Assembly (NCBI RefSeq): GCF_958439165.1
Contig: NZ_OY288134.1
Span: forward strand, 58,481 to 122,480
DNA length: 64,000 nucleotides
Source: an uncultured Hydrogenophaga sp.
GTDB taxonomy: Bacteria > Pseudomonadota > Gammaproteobacteria > Burkholderiales > Burkholderiaceae_C
Direction of reading: 5' to 3'
A program made the translations under genes and the position numbers. Below, in pieces: positions 1 to 9,604 of this stretch; position 1 is the first letter of the stretch; each line of letters starts with the position of its first letter. The notes under the pieces were generated by a model that saw only the letters and a list, made by a program, of their open reading frames with translations, was not told the DNA's origin and did no database searches.

Positions 1-160
1 GCAGGATCACGCGACCGTCTTCGGCCGGCAGGCACTCGGCCACGCCATGCCGCACCGATGCCACCAGCGAGTGCGTGGTGCCCAGGTCGATGCCCACCGC
101 CACGCGCCGCTGGTGCGGGTCGAGCGACTGGCCGGGTTCGGAAATCTGCAGAAGCGCCAT
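1..160 (-). CDS. hscA: Fe-S assembly Hsp70 chaperone HscA (N-terminal part, cut by the window edge)
   Basis: The first 53 codons of an Hsp70-type chaperone are present; the rest lies beyond base 1. The visible protein starts MALLQISEPGQS and contains the first ATPase phosphate-binding motif, GIDLGTTHSLVA, at about residues 23-34. The THSLVA version is typical of HscA rather than DnaK, which has TNSCVA. HscA uses ATP to help move Fe-S clusters from IscU to acceptor proteins, stimulated by HscB. It lies 28 nt downstream of hscB on the same strand, the usual isc order. The start is the ATG at 158-160. Function is assigned from the N-terminus plus context. Confidence 0.93.
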   Translation of the reverse strand, partial: MALLQISEPGQSLDPHQRRVAVGIDLGTTHSLVASVRHGVAECLPAEDGRVIL

Positions 161-188
161 GGGGGAAATGTCCTACCGGAGAAATCGC

Positions 189-707
189 CTATTGTCCCTG
201 CTGATCGAGCCGGGCTTCGACGTCGCGGGCAAAGCGCTCAACGAACATGAGGGCTCTGACTTGACGGGCCAGCGCCGGATAGTCCCGCTGCTCGTCAGCC
301 GTGACACGCAGTGCCTCGACCATGCGCCGGCGGGCGGTGGCCACTTCGTCGGCCAGCTCTTCGAGGGCAGCCGTACCGGAAGCGTCGTCGAGCTGCTCGC
401 GCCACTCCATCTGCTGCATCAGGAAGTCCGGCGGCATGGCCGTGTTGCTCTCGGCCTCGATGGGTGCGCCATTCAGCTCACACAGGTAGGCGGCGCGCTT
501 GAGCGGGTCCTTGAGCCGCTGGTGGGCCTCGTTGATGCGCACCGACCATTGCATGGCCAGCCGCTGAGAAGCCGCGTCGGCGGTGGCGAAGCGGTCCGGG
601 TGGACCTGCCGCTGCAGATCTTTCCAGCGCTCGTCCACCAGCGCCCGGTCCAGCCCGAACAGCGGCTCGACGCCGAACAGCTCAAAATCGTTCGATTGCA
701 GGTTCAT
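189..707 (-). CDS. hscB: Fe-S assembly J-domain co-chaperone HscB
   Basis: This 172-residue protein is the usual HscB size. An N-terminal J domain (about residues 8-75) carries the HPD tripeptide at 36-38 that stimulates the HscA ATPase. The helical C-terminal half (about 85-165) is the IscU-binding region in this family. HscB escorts IscU to HscA during cluster transfer. It lies between iscA and hscA on the same strand. There is no strong Shine-Dalgarno; instead the ATG directly follows a T-rich run at the foot of a GC-rich hairpin (709-745), so expression may differ from that of iscSUA. Confidence 0.95.
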   Translation of the reverse strand: MNLQSNDFELFGVEPLFGLDRALVDERWKDLQRQVHPDRFATADAASQRLAMQWSVRINEAHQRLKDPLKRAAYLCELNGAPIEAESNTAMPPDFLMQQMEWREQLDDASGTAALEELADEVATARRRMVEALRVTADEQRDYPALARQVRALMFVERFARDVEARLDQQGQ

Positions 708-708
708 G

Positions 709-745
709 AAAAGAAAAGCCGCCAGGGCGCGGACGCACAGGCGGC
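709..745 (-). terminator. Terminator-like hairpin between iscA and hscB
   Basis: Read on the minus strand, GCCGCC (740-745) and GGCGGC (718-723) can pair as a 6-bp GC stem, followed at once by TTTTCTTTT (709-717) and then the hscB ATG. It looks like a weak intrinsic terminator or attenuator inside the isc operon. The loop is long (16 nt) and GC-rich, so the fold is not certain. Confidence 0.35.
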
Positions 746-770
746 AGGCAGAAATGAGCGTCGCGCAGGG

Positions 771-1094
771 TCAGACCCTGAAACTCTCGCCGCAGCCGCA
801 GCGGTCACGCTCGTTGGGGTTGTGGAAGCGGAATCCCTCATTCAGGCCTTCGCGCACGAAGTCCAGCTGCGTGCCGTCGATGTAGGCCAGGCTCTTGGGA
901 TCGACCAGCACCTTGATGCCGCTGGCCTCGAACACCACGTCCTCCGGAGCGATCTCGTCGGCGTACTCCAGCTTGTAGGCCAGGCCGGAGCAGCCGGTCG
1001 TCTTGACACCCAGGCGCACACCCACGCCCTTGCCCCGCTTGGCGATGTAGCGGGTGACGTGGCGGGCAGCAGATTCGGAAATCGTGATGGCCAT
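771..1094 (-). CDS. iscA: A-type iron-sulfur carrier IscA
   Basis: A 107-residue A-type carrier, the standard IscA length. The three conserved ligands are present: Cys35 (in TTGCSG), Cys99 and Cys101 (in the C-terminal RCGCGESF). IscA binds iron or Fe-S clusters and passes them to targets, mainly for [4Fe-4S] maturation. It starts at the ATG at 1092-1094, 5 nt after the iscU stop, so the two are probably translationally linked. A longer reading frame extends upstream into iscU, but only the MAITISESA start gives the family's usual N-terminus. Confidence 0.96.
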   Translation of the reverse strand: MAITISESAARHVTRYIAKRGKGVGVRLGVKTTGCSGLAYKLEYADEIAPEDVVFEASGIKVLVDPKSLAYIDGTQLDFVREGLNEGFRFHNPNERDRCGCGESFRV

Positions 1095-1099
1095 GGTGA

Positions 1100-1498
1100 T
1101 CAGTGAGCGGCGCCGTCGCCGTGCTTCTTGCGGTAATCGTCCACGGCGGCCTTGATGGCGTCTTCGGCCAGGATGGAGCAGTGGATCTTCACCGGCGGGA
1201 GGGCCAGCTCTTCGGCGATCTGGCTGTTCTTGAGCGCAGCGGCCTCGGCCAGCGTCTTGCCCTTCACCCACTCGGTCACCAGCGAGCTCGACGCAATGGC
1301 CGAACCGCAGCCGTAGGTCTTGAAACGGGCATCCTCGATCACGCCGGTGGTCGGGTTGACCTTGATCTGCAGCTTCATCACGTCGCCGCAGGCGGGTGCG
1401 CCCACCATGCCGGTGCCCACGGTGTCGTCGCCCTTGTCGAAGGAACCGACGTTGCGGGGGTTCTCGTAGTGGTCAACGACCTTTTCGGAATAAGCCAT
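1100..1498 (-). CDS. iscU: Fe-S cluster scaffold protein IscU
   Basis: A 132-residue scaffold on which IscS-derived sulfur and iron form [2Fe-2S] clusters. The ligands are visible: Cys37 with Asp39 (ACGD), Cys64 (YGCGSA), and His106/Cys107 in KIHC. The HscA-recognition motif LPPVK is at 100-104. It lies 24 nt downstream of iscS and just upstream of iscA. Every family-defining residue is intact, so function is secure; only details of partner recognition are inferred. Confidence 0.97.
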   Translation of the reverse strand: MAYSEKVVDHYENPRNVGSFDKGDDTVGTGMVGAPACGDVMKLQIKVNPTTGVIEDARFKTYGCGSAIASSSLVTEWVKGKTLAEAAALKNSQIAEELALPPVKIHCSILAEDAIKAAVDDYRKKHGDGAAH

Positions 1499-1522
1499 GG
1501 TTGTTCTCCTGATGCGTGGGTG

Positions 1523-2740
1523 TCAGTGGGCAGCCCACTGGATGGTGGAGATGTCGATGCCGTCCTTGAACATCTCCCACAGGGGAGAGAGTTCGCGCAG
1601 CTTGGCCACGTTCTCGCGGATGGTCGCGATGGCGTAGTCGATCTCCTGTTCGGTGGTCCAGCGGCCGATGGTCATGCGAAGGCTGCTGTGGGCCAGTTCG
1701 TCGCTGCGACCCAGGGCCCGCAGCACGTAGCTGGGCTCCAGGCTGGCAGAAGTGCAGGCCGAGCCGCTGGAAACCGCCAGGCCCTTGATGCCCATGATCA
1801 GCGACTCGCCCTCGACGTAGTTGAAGCTCATGTTCAGGTTGTGCGGGACGCGGCGGGTCTCGTGGCCGTTGATGAACACCTCCTCGATGTCCTTGAGGCC
1901 GGCCAGCAGGCGGTCCTGCAGGGCACGGATGCGCGCGTTCTCTTCGTGCATCTCGGCCTTGGCAATGCGATAAGCCTCGCCCATGCCCACGCACTGGTGG
2001 GTGGGCAGCGTGCCCGAACGCATGCCGCGCTCGTGTCCGCCGCCGTGCATCTGCGCCTCGATGCGGATCCGCGGCTTGCGGCGCACGTACAGGGCACCGA
2101 TGCCCTTGGGGCCGTAGGTCTTGTGCGAGGTCAGGCTCATGAGGTCGACCGGCAGGATCTGCATGTCGATGTCCACGCGACCGGTGGCCTGGGCGGCGTC
2201 CACATGGAAGATGACGCCCTTTTCGCGACAGATGGCGCCGATGGCGGCGATGTCCTGAATGACGCCGATCTCGTTGTTCACGAACATGACCGAAGCCAGG
2301 ATGGTGTCAGGCCTGATGGCAGCACGGAAGGCGTCGAGGTCGAGCAGGCCGTCGGCCTGCACGTCCATGTAGGTCACTTCAAAACCCTGGCGCTCCAGCT
2401 CGCGGCAGGTGTCGAGTACCGCCTTGTGTTCGGTCTTGACGGTGATCAGGTGCTTGCCCTTGCCCTTGTAGAACTGGGCTGCACCCTTGATGGCCAGGTT
2501 GTTGGACTCGGTGGCACCGCTGGTCCAGACGATCTCGCGCGGATCGGCGTTGAGCAGCGCGGCCACTTGCTCGCGGGCAGTCTCCACGGCCTTCTCGGCT
2601 TCCCAGCCCCAGGCGTGGCTGCGGGAGGCCGGGTTGCCGAAGTGCTCGCGCAGCCAGGGAATCATGGCGTCCACCACGCGCGGGTCGCACGGGTTGGTGG
2701 CGCTGTAGTCCATGTAGATGGGGAAGTGGGGAGTGCTCAT
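1523..2740 (-). CDS. iscS: Cysteine desulfurase IscS
   Basis: A 405-residue PLP enzyme that removes sulfur from L-cysteine as an enzyme persulfide and passes it to IscU and other acceptors. The PLP lysine is Lys207 (TSHKTYGPKG), His105 stacks on the cofactor (TEHKA), and the catalytic Cys329 sits in the mobile loop SSGSACTSASLEPS. Length equals the usual 404 or so. The start is the ATG at 2738-2740 (MSTPHFPIYMDYSATN); an in-frame extension upstream lacks homologous character. Second gene of the isc operon, 109 nt after iscR. Confidence 0.97.
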   Translation of the reverse strand: MSTPHFPIYMDYSATNPCDPRVVDAMIPWLREHFGNPASRSHAWGWEAEKAVETAREQVAALLNADPREIVWTSGATESNNLAIKGAAQFYKGKGKHLITVKTEHKAVLDTCRELERQGFEVTYMDVQADGLLDLDAFRAAIRPDTILASVMFVNNEIGVIQDIAAIGAICREKGVIFHVDAAQATGRVDIDMQILPVDLMSLTSHKTYGPKGIGALYVRRKPRIRIEAQMHGGGHERGMRSGTLPTHQCVGMGEAYRIAKAEMHEENARIRALQDRLLAGLKDIEEVFINGHETRRVPHNLNMSFNYVEGESLIMGIKGLAVSSGSACTSASLEPSYVLRALGRSDELAHSSLRMTIGRWTTEQEIDYAIATIRENVAKLRELSPLWEMFKDGIDISTIQWAAH

Positions 2741-2849
2741 GGCTGGCAGACGTGGGCTGGCTGAAATGGATAAGGGTCCGACCGGCCGCTGACGCGGCAC
2801 TGAAGCTCGAAAAAGCCCCTGTCGCCAGAGTGGCGACGGTCGGAGTCGG

Positions 2850-3386
2850 TCACTTCGAGAAGGCGGCGCCTCCCAGGGCAAAGACCGAGTTCGGAGCGTT
2901 CACGCGGATGGGCTTGACCACCGGCGCCGAGGAAATGGCGCGCTTGATCATCGGCGCGTTCTCCACCACGACACCCTTGGCCAGCTGCTCGTCGACCAGG
3001 GATTGCAGGGAGACGGAGTCGAGGAAATCGACCATCTTGGCGTTGAGCTGTGCCCAGAGTTCGTGGGTCATGCAGCGGTTGCCCTCGCCCAGACAGTTTT
3101 CCTTGCCGCCGCACTGGGTGGCATCGATCGGTTCGTCCACCGACACGATGATGTCGGCCACGGTGATGTCCGACGCTTTCCGGCCCAGCGTGTAACCGCC
3201 GCCGGGACCCCGGGTGGACTCCACCAGCTCATGGCGGCGCAGCTTGCCGAACAGCTGTTCCAGGTACGACAGGGAGATCTGCTGACGCTGGCTGATGGCA
3301 GCCAGGGTGACCGGCCCATTGTTCTGACGCAGGGCCAGATCGATCATGGCTGTGACCGCAAAGCGGCCTTTGGTTGTGAGGCGCAT
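2850..3386 (-). CDS. iscR: Rrf2-family Fe-S-sensing regulator IscR
   Basis: A 178-residue transcription factor with an N-terminal winged helix and a [2Fe-2S]-binding segment. Cys92, Cys98 and Cys105, followed by a histidine three residues on (CMTHELW), match the family's Cys/Cys/Cys/His set with one extra residue before the third Cys. The recognition region reads SLSYLEQLF and RGPGGGY. The ATG at 3386 is chosen because AAGGAG lies 7 nt upstream; a TTG two codons earlier is poorly placed. It heads the isc operon and probably represses it when loaded with a cluster, given the IscR-like site at 3493-3517. Confidence 0.96.
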   Translation of the reverse strand: MRLTTKGRFAVTAMIDLALRQNNGPVTLAAISQRQQISLSYLEQLFGKLRRHELVESTRGPGGGYTLGRKASDITVADIIVSVDEPIDATQCGGKENCLGEGNRCMTHELWAQLNAKMVDFLDSVSLQSLVDEQLAKGVVVENAPMIKRAISSAPVVKPIRVNAPNSVFALGGAAFSK

Positions 3387-3492
3387 CTTCAAGCTCCTTC
3401 GTTTGTTGGCTTGACCATCGTGGTTTGGTCAGAAGGCTTTCGCCCCGGACCCCGTTCCCACCCGCCCGACCTGTTGGTCTTTATCGAAGGCT

Positions 3493-3517
3493 TTTCCCGA
3501 CTGTTTTCGTCGAGTTT
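3493..3517 (-). promoter_or_regulatory. Candidate type 1 IscR operator
   Basis: On the minus strand, the half sites CTCGAC and AGTCGGG flank an AAAAC-type centre. Compared with the published Escherichia coli type 1 IscR consensus, I count 21 of 25 compatible positions; the mismatches are one T in the left GACT and three outer A/T positions. It lies between the good promoter at 3546-3574 and iscR, so as drawn it is downstream of that transcription start. A weaker second promoter overlapping the site is possible. Confidence 0.6.
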
Positions 3518-3545
3518 AGATCAAAAGCCTAGTGTTTTGATCGGC

Positions 3546-3574
3546 ATTTTAGCGTTCAGAACGGTTTTGTCCAA
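3546..3574 (-). promoter_or_regulatory. sigma70-type promoter of the isc operon
   Basis: Minus strand: -35 TTGGAC (3569-3574), a 17-nt spacer, and -10 TAAAAT (3546-3551). Both boxes are close to consensus. It points at iscR and predicts a leader of about 150 nt that contains the candidate IscR site. It lies just downstream of uvrB, whose stop is at 3651. Confidence 0.65.
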
Positions 3575-3650
3575 GACAAACTGCACAAGCTTGTCTATCG
3601 GGTCCATAGCCAAAAGCGAACACCCCGGGGGTATGCGGCTGCAACGCCGG

Positions 3651-5747
<2,097 letters not shown>

Positions 5748-5960
5748 GGGCAAATTGTGCCGGAAGGAACATGCCGGTATCCGAGCGGTGGCTTGCCCGG
5801 GACAAATACTCATCTTGCGGTATTGGACTACCCCTACCGGTTGGGAACACTCGCAACCCAGGTTGGGCGGATACCTTCACCGCACTGCCTGCAGGGCACG
5901 CCGCCGCCCCCCAGACCGTCGGCCCCCATCCTCCGAAGGGCCCACGTCATGGAGTTGCGA

Positions 5961-7097
5961 ATGAACCGTTCTGACCGATCCAGTTCCGCCAACCCCGCCG
6001 ATCCGCCGGATTCAGGCCTCAGCATTTCGGGCAGCGTGCTGCACCGATCCGAAAGCCCCGCCGGGTCCACCCGACGGGTCACGGGTGTCTGGTTCGGCCC
6101 TACGGCCGCCCATCCAGGCGCCCTGCTGGCCGGGCAGCATGGCGAACTCCGCATGGAGGTGGACGGAACCTACCGCTACCGCACCACCCTGAGCCAGGCC
6201 GTCCTCGAGGCCGGCGGGGGATGCTGCGGCTCCATCGCAGAGTCGTTCACCCTCAACCTGAGCGACTCCGCCGGCAGCTCCTGCGTGGCCCAGCTGAACC
6301 TGGCCATACGGGCATCAGCCCGCGGGCTGGAGCTGGTCCCATCGTTCAAGGTGCTGTCGACCGTCACCGAACGCTACTGCCTCACCGCCCAGAACGGCCT
6401 CGCCCTGCTGTGCATGGAGACCGGAGAGCACTTTGAAATGTGCCGTCTGGACACGCCGCTGTCGGCGGTGGCCCGCTCCCACAACCGCGAGTTCTTTGGC
6501 GTCGGCGGACAGCATCTGCTGCGCATCGATCCCATCAATGGCAACACGATCTGGATCGGCATACTGGCCCAGCCGCGGAGGATCGCGGCTTTGGATGCAG
6601 CGCCGGACGGCATGCTGTACGGCATCGATGTGCAGGGCGATCTCTACCGCATCCAGCCCTCCAACGGATCGACCGGCCTGCTGGTGCGCCTGGGGCTGCC
6701 CTCGTTGTCCAGAGGCGCCATTGCGCATGTCGACAACCGCCTGCTGTGGACCGCAGCAGACAACCGGCTGCATGCCTACGACCTCGCCACCGGGGAGCAC
6801 TCCATCGCCCTGGCCGAACTTCAGCCGATGGCCCCGGTCACGCTCCACGAACGCGTGCTGGCCATGATGCCGTCGATGGATGGCAGTCTTTTCCTGGCAA
6901 CAGCCGAAGGCGTCGTCGGCATCAACCTGGCCACGGGTGGCTGGCGGGCCACCGGGATGCGCGGGCGCCTGGATGAGCTCATGGGCACCGGCGTTCCTTC
7001 AGGGCCGGTGTGGGGAGGACGGGAACCGGGCCAGCCGATGGCCAACGATCAACCGTCGGACTGGGGCGGCCTCTGGCCAGTGCTGCAGCCCCACTGA
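5961..7097 (+). CDS. Orphan protein with a VCBS-like domain and a propeller-like repeat region
   Basis: A 378-residue protein of no recognised function. Residues of about 20-115 resemble a VCBS/Ig-like repeat (DGTYRYRT, then AESFTLNLSDSAGSS), a fold usual in secreted bacterial adhesins. The rest carries repeats of the type LLRIDPINGNTIWIG and LYRIQPSNGSTGLLV, suggesting beta-propeller blades. I see no signal peptide, membrane segment or secretion signal, unusual for VCBS proteins. GGAG lies 6 nt before the ATG at 5961; another ATG at 5949 would add four residues. Its stop abuts that of the aminotransferase on the other strand. Function unknown; release by a type I system encoded elsewhere is possible. 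Confidence 0.7.
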   Translation: MNRSDRSSSANPADPPDSGLSISGSVLHRSESPAGSTRRVTGVWFGPTAAHPGALLAGQHGELRMEVDGTYRYRTTLSQAVLEAGGGCCGSIAESFTLNLSDSAGSSCVAQLNLAIRASARGLELVPSFKVLSTVTERYCLTAQNGLALLCMETGEHFEMCRLDTPLSAVARSHNREFFGVGGQHLLRIDPINGNTIWIGILAQPRRIAALDAAPDGMLYGIDVQGDLYRIQPSNGSTGLLVRLGLPSLSRGAIAHVDNRLLWTAADNRLHAYDLATGEHSIALAELQPMAPVTLHERVLAMMPSMDGSLFLATAEGVVGINLATGGWRATGMRGRLDELMGTGVPSGPVWGGREPGQPMANDQPSDWGGLWPVLQPH

Positions 7098-8306
7098 TCA
7101 GCCCAGGCAGGCGCGCGCCAGCCGGCCCACGCCCTCGCGGATCTGGTCGACCGGTGCGGTGGCAAAACTCAGCCGCAGTGTGGAGGGATCGGGATCGCGG
7201 GCGTAGAACGGGGCGCCCGGCACGAACGCCACCCCCTGATCGATGGCAGCTTTGGCCAGCGCAGCACCATCGGCCACCCGGCCGCCCCGTCCGGTCAGCC
7301 GGGCCCAGATGAACAGGCCGCCCTGCGGCTCCACGAATTCGATGGCGTCGCCCAGCTGCTCGCGAAGCGCCGCGGCCATGGTGGCCGCGCGCTCGGCATA
7401 GACGCTGCGCACCTGGGCCAGGGTGGCCGGCATGCGCCCGGCGGCGAGGTAGCGTGCCGCCGTGGCCTGGGCGAAGGTGCTGGTGTGCGCATCGCTGAAC
7501 TGCTTGCACATGGTGGCCTTGGCCAGCAACTCCTGGGGAGCGACCATCCAGCCCACGCGCAGGCCGGGGCTCAGGACCTTGCTCAGGGAGCCGCAGTGCA
7601 CCAACCGGTCGCGGGCACCGGGCACGCTGTCGGCCAGCGCCAGCAGGCTGGGCGGCGGGGCATCACCGAAATACAGGTCGCCGTAGGGGTCGTCCTCGAC
7701 GATCAGGGTGTCGTGCCGCACCGCCATCTCCAGAACCGCCTTGCGGCGCTCCAGGTCCATCAGTGCGCCGCTGGGGTTGCCGAAGGTCGGGATGAGGTAG
7801 ACAAACTTCGGCTTGTGCTCGGCGATCAGCGACTCCAGCACGTCGGTGCGGGCGCCCTGCCCGTCCACCGGCACCGTGATCAGCTCGGCGCCATAGAGGC
7901 GGAAGCACTGGATGGTGGCCAGGAAGGTCGGGCCTTCCACGATCACCTTGTCACCGGGGGAAATCAGCGTCTTGCCCAGCAGGTCCAGCGCCTGCTGGCT
8001 GCCGGTGGTGACGATCAGGTCGCTGGCGGCCACGCCTGGCACGCCCTTGGACGCCATGAAGCCGGCGATCTGCTCGCGCAGGGGCTGGTAGCCCTCGGTT
8101 GCACCGTACTGCAGCGCAGCGCCTGGCTCGTGGGTCAGGGCCTGCTCGGTGGCGGCGCGGATGCCCTCCACATCGAACAGGGCGCTGTCGGGGAAGCCAC
8201 CGGCAAAACTGACGATGCCGGGCTTGCCCAGCAGCTTGAAGAGTTCGCGGATGGCGGAGGTCTCGACATTGTTCAGTCGATCGGCAAACGGCGTGGTGAA
8301 CGGCAT
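7098..8306 (-). CDS. PLP-dependent class I/II aminotransferase (2-aminoadipate/LysN-like)
   Basis: A 402-residue fold-type I aminotransferase. The PLP lysine lies in SLSKVLSPGLRVGW, the NPSG substrate motif is in PTFGNPSGALMD, and the cofactor aspartate is in EDDPYGDLYF. The pattern fits the group that includes 2-aminoadipate and branched-chain or aromatic aminotransferases related to MocR regulators, but with no DNA-binding domain. Start ATG 8306 (MPFTTPFADRL) is preferred; an ATG ten codons upstream is possible. It is divergent from nth and stands alone, so the substrate cannot be told from context. Confidence 0.85.
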   Translation of the reverse strand: MPFTTPFADRLNNVETSAIRELFKLLGKPGIVSFAGGFPDSALFDVEGIRAATEQALTHEPGAALQYGATEGYQPLREQIAGFMASKGVPGVAASDLIVTTGSQQALDLLGKTLISPGDKVIVEGPTFLATIQCFRLYGAELITVPVDGQGARTDVLESLIAEHKPKFVYLIPTFGNPSGALMDLERRKAVLEMAVRHDTLIVEDDPYGDLYFGDAPPPSLLALADSVPGARDRLVHCGSLSKVLSPGLRVGWMVAPQELLAKATMCKQFSDAHTSTFAQATAARYLAAGRMPATLAQVRSVYAERAATMAAALREQLGDAIEFVEPQGGLFIWARLTGRGGRVADGAALAKAAIDQGVAFVPGAPFYARDPDPSTLRLSFATAPVDQIREGVGRLARACLG

Positions 8307-8383
8307 GGCAGGGACCGGCAGATGGAAAAACGCCATTGTCGCCAATCTCCGCCGGGTACCCGGGCGGGCTAGACTGCGCGCCC

Positions 8384-9019
8384 ATGAACCGCACACAGAT
8401 CGAGTCGTTCTTTGCCATCCTGCGCGATGCCAACCCGCAGCCGCAGACCGAGCTGGAGTACACCAGCGTGTTCGAGCTGCTGGCGGCGGTGCTGCTGTCG
8501 GCGCAGGCCACCGATGTGGGTGTGAACAAGGCCACCCGCAAGCTGTTTCCGGTGGCCAACACCCCGCAGGCCATCCTGGACCTCGGGCTGGAGGGGCTGG
8601 AGTCTTACATCCGCACCATCGGCCTGTACCGCAGCAAGGCCAGGCACCTCATGGAAGCCTGCCGCATCCTGGTGGAGCAGCACGGCGGCGAGGTGCCGGG
8701 CACCCGCGAAGCGCTGGAGGCCCTGCCCGGCGTCGGCCGCAAGACCGCCAACGTCGTGCTCAACGTGGCCTTCGGGCAGCCGACCATGGCGGTCGACACC
8801 CACATCTTCCGGGTCAGCAACCGCACCGGTCTGGCGCGCGGCAAGACGCCGCTGGCGGTCGAGCTGCAACTCGAGAAACGTGTGCCGGCCGAATACGCGG
8901 TCGACTCGCACCACTGGCTGATCCTGCACGGCCGCTATGTGTGCCAGGCCCGCAAACCGCAGTGTCCGACGTGCCAGGTGTCGCACCTGTGCGGCTTCAA
9001 GGACAAGACGAAGTCCTGA
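8384..9019 (+). CDS. nth: Endonuclease III (DNA glycosylase/AP lyase)
   Basis: A 211-residue base-excision repair enzyme that removes oxidised pyrimidines and cleaves the abasic site. The helix-hairpin-helix LPGVGRKTA contains the catalytic Lys120; Asp138 is in AVDTHIF. Four cysteines, 187, 194, 197 and 203 (spacing 6, 2, 5), ligate the [4Fe-4S] cluster. Key residue numbers are the same as in the E. coli enzyme. The ATG at 8384 is used rather than an upstream in-frame one because it gives the standard N-terminus. It converges with the last gene of the cobalamin run, 15 nt away. Confidence 0.97.
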   Translation: MNRTQIESFFAILRDANPQPQTELEYTSVFELLAAVLLSAQATDVGVNKATRKLFPVANTPQAILDLGLEGLESYIRTIGLYRSKARHLMEACRILVEQHGGEVPGTREALEALPGVGRKTANVVLNVAFGQPTMAVDTHIFRVSNRTGLARGKTPLAVELQLEKRVPAEYAVDSHHWLILHGRYVCQARKPQCPTCQVSHLCGFKDKTKS

Positions 9020-9034
9020 AGCCGCCCCGCAGAC

Positions 9035-9604
9035 TCACCAGCGCAGCAGGGTCCAGCCCCCCGGCGCGGGCGCATCCTGCGGCCATTCATGCGCGCCGGC
9101 CACAGGGCGGTGCCCATGCACGCGAAGGAACTGCGCAGCACGGATGACGCCGGCATGCGTGACCCATACCGCGTGGCTGCCACCGACCTGCGCCAGGGCC
9201 TCACGGGTGTCGGCCAGGGCAGCCGCCACCCTGTCGATCACCGCCTGGGTGGACTCGAGACCGCCAAACCGGTGTTGTGCGAAGTCGGTCATCCAGTCAT
9301 CGAATGCCGACCGGGGGATGTCGTCCCAGGGCTGCTGCTCCCAGCGGCCGAAGTTCATTTCGTTCAGGCGCACGTCGACCTCAGGCGCAGGCAGATCGGG
9401 CCGATGACGCCGCAGCGCATGCGCCAGCTGGTGGGTACGCTGCAGGCCGGACATCCACACCAGCGTGGGACGGGCCGGCACCACCTCGGCGAGATCGAAG
9501 GCCGCACCGGCCGTGGCGCCGGCCAGCGCAGGTGCATCGGTGATGCCGTAACAGAGCCCCGGTGGCAGATCGACCTGAGCGTGCCGCAGCAACCACAGAT
9601 TCAT
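9035..9604 (-). CDS. cobC: Histidine phosphatase, probable alpha-ribazole-5'-phosphate phosphatase CobC
   Basis: A 189-residue phosphoglycerate-mutase-like phosphatase. The phosphohistidine motif LLRHAQ (Arg7, His8) opens the protein, and a second His lies in VWVTHAGVIR. In the lower-ligand branch, CobC dephosphorylates alpha-ribazole phosphate or adenosylcobalamin phosphate. The family is broad, so the assignment rests on position: last gene of the cobalamin run, start overlapping the cobS stop by 4 nt (ATGA). It is slightly shorter than enterobacterial CobC. No terminator is visible in the 15 nt before nth. Confidence 0.85.
   Translation of the reverse strand: MNLWLLRHAQVDLPPGLCYGITDAPALAGATAGAAFDLAEVVPARPTLVWMSGLQRTHQLAHALRRHRPDLPAPEVDVRLNEMNFGRWEQQPWDDIPRSAFDDWMTDFAQHRFGGLESTQAVIDRVAAALADTREALAQVGGSHAVWVTHAGVIRAAQFLRVHGHRPVAGAHEWPQDAPAPGGWTLLRW

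Noticed and set aside
1103..2764. A 553-codon plus-strand frame opposite iscS and iscU
   Set aside because: Low-complexity His/Gln/Val-rich translation, no family likeness, and fully covered by intact isc genes.
5748..5948. LexA (SOS) box upstream of uvrB
   Set aside because: No CTGT-N8-ACAG-like site was found in the gap, so SOS control of uvrB cannot be claimed from this sequence.
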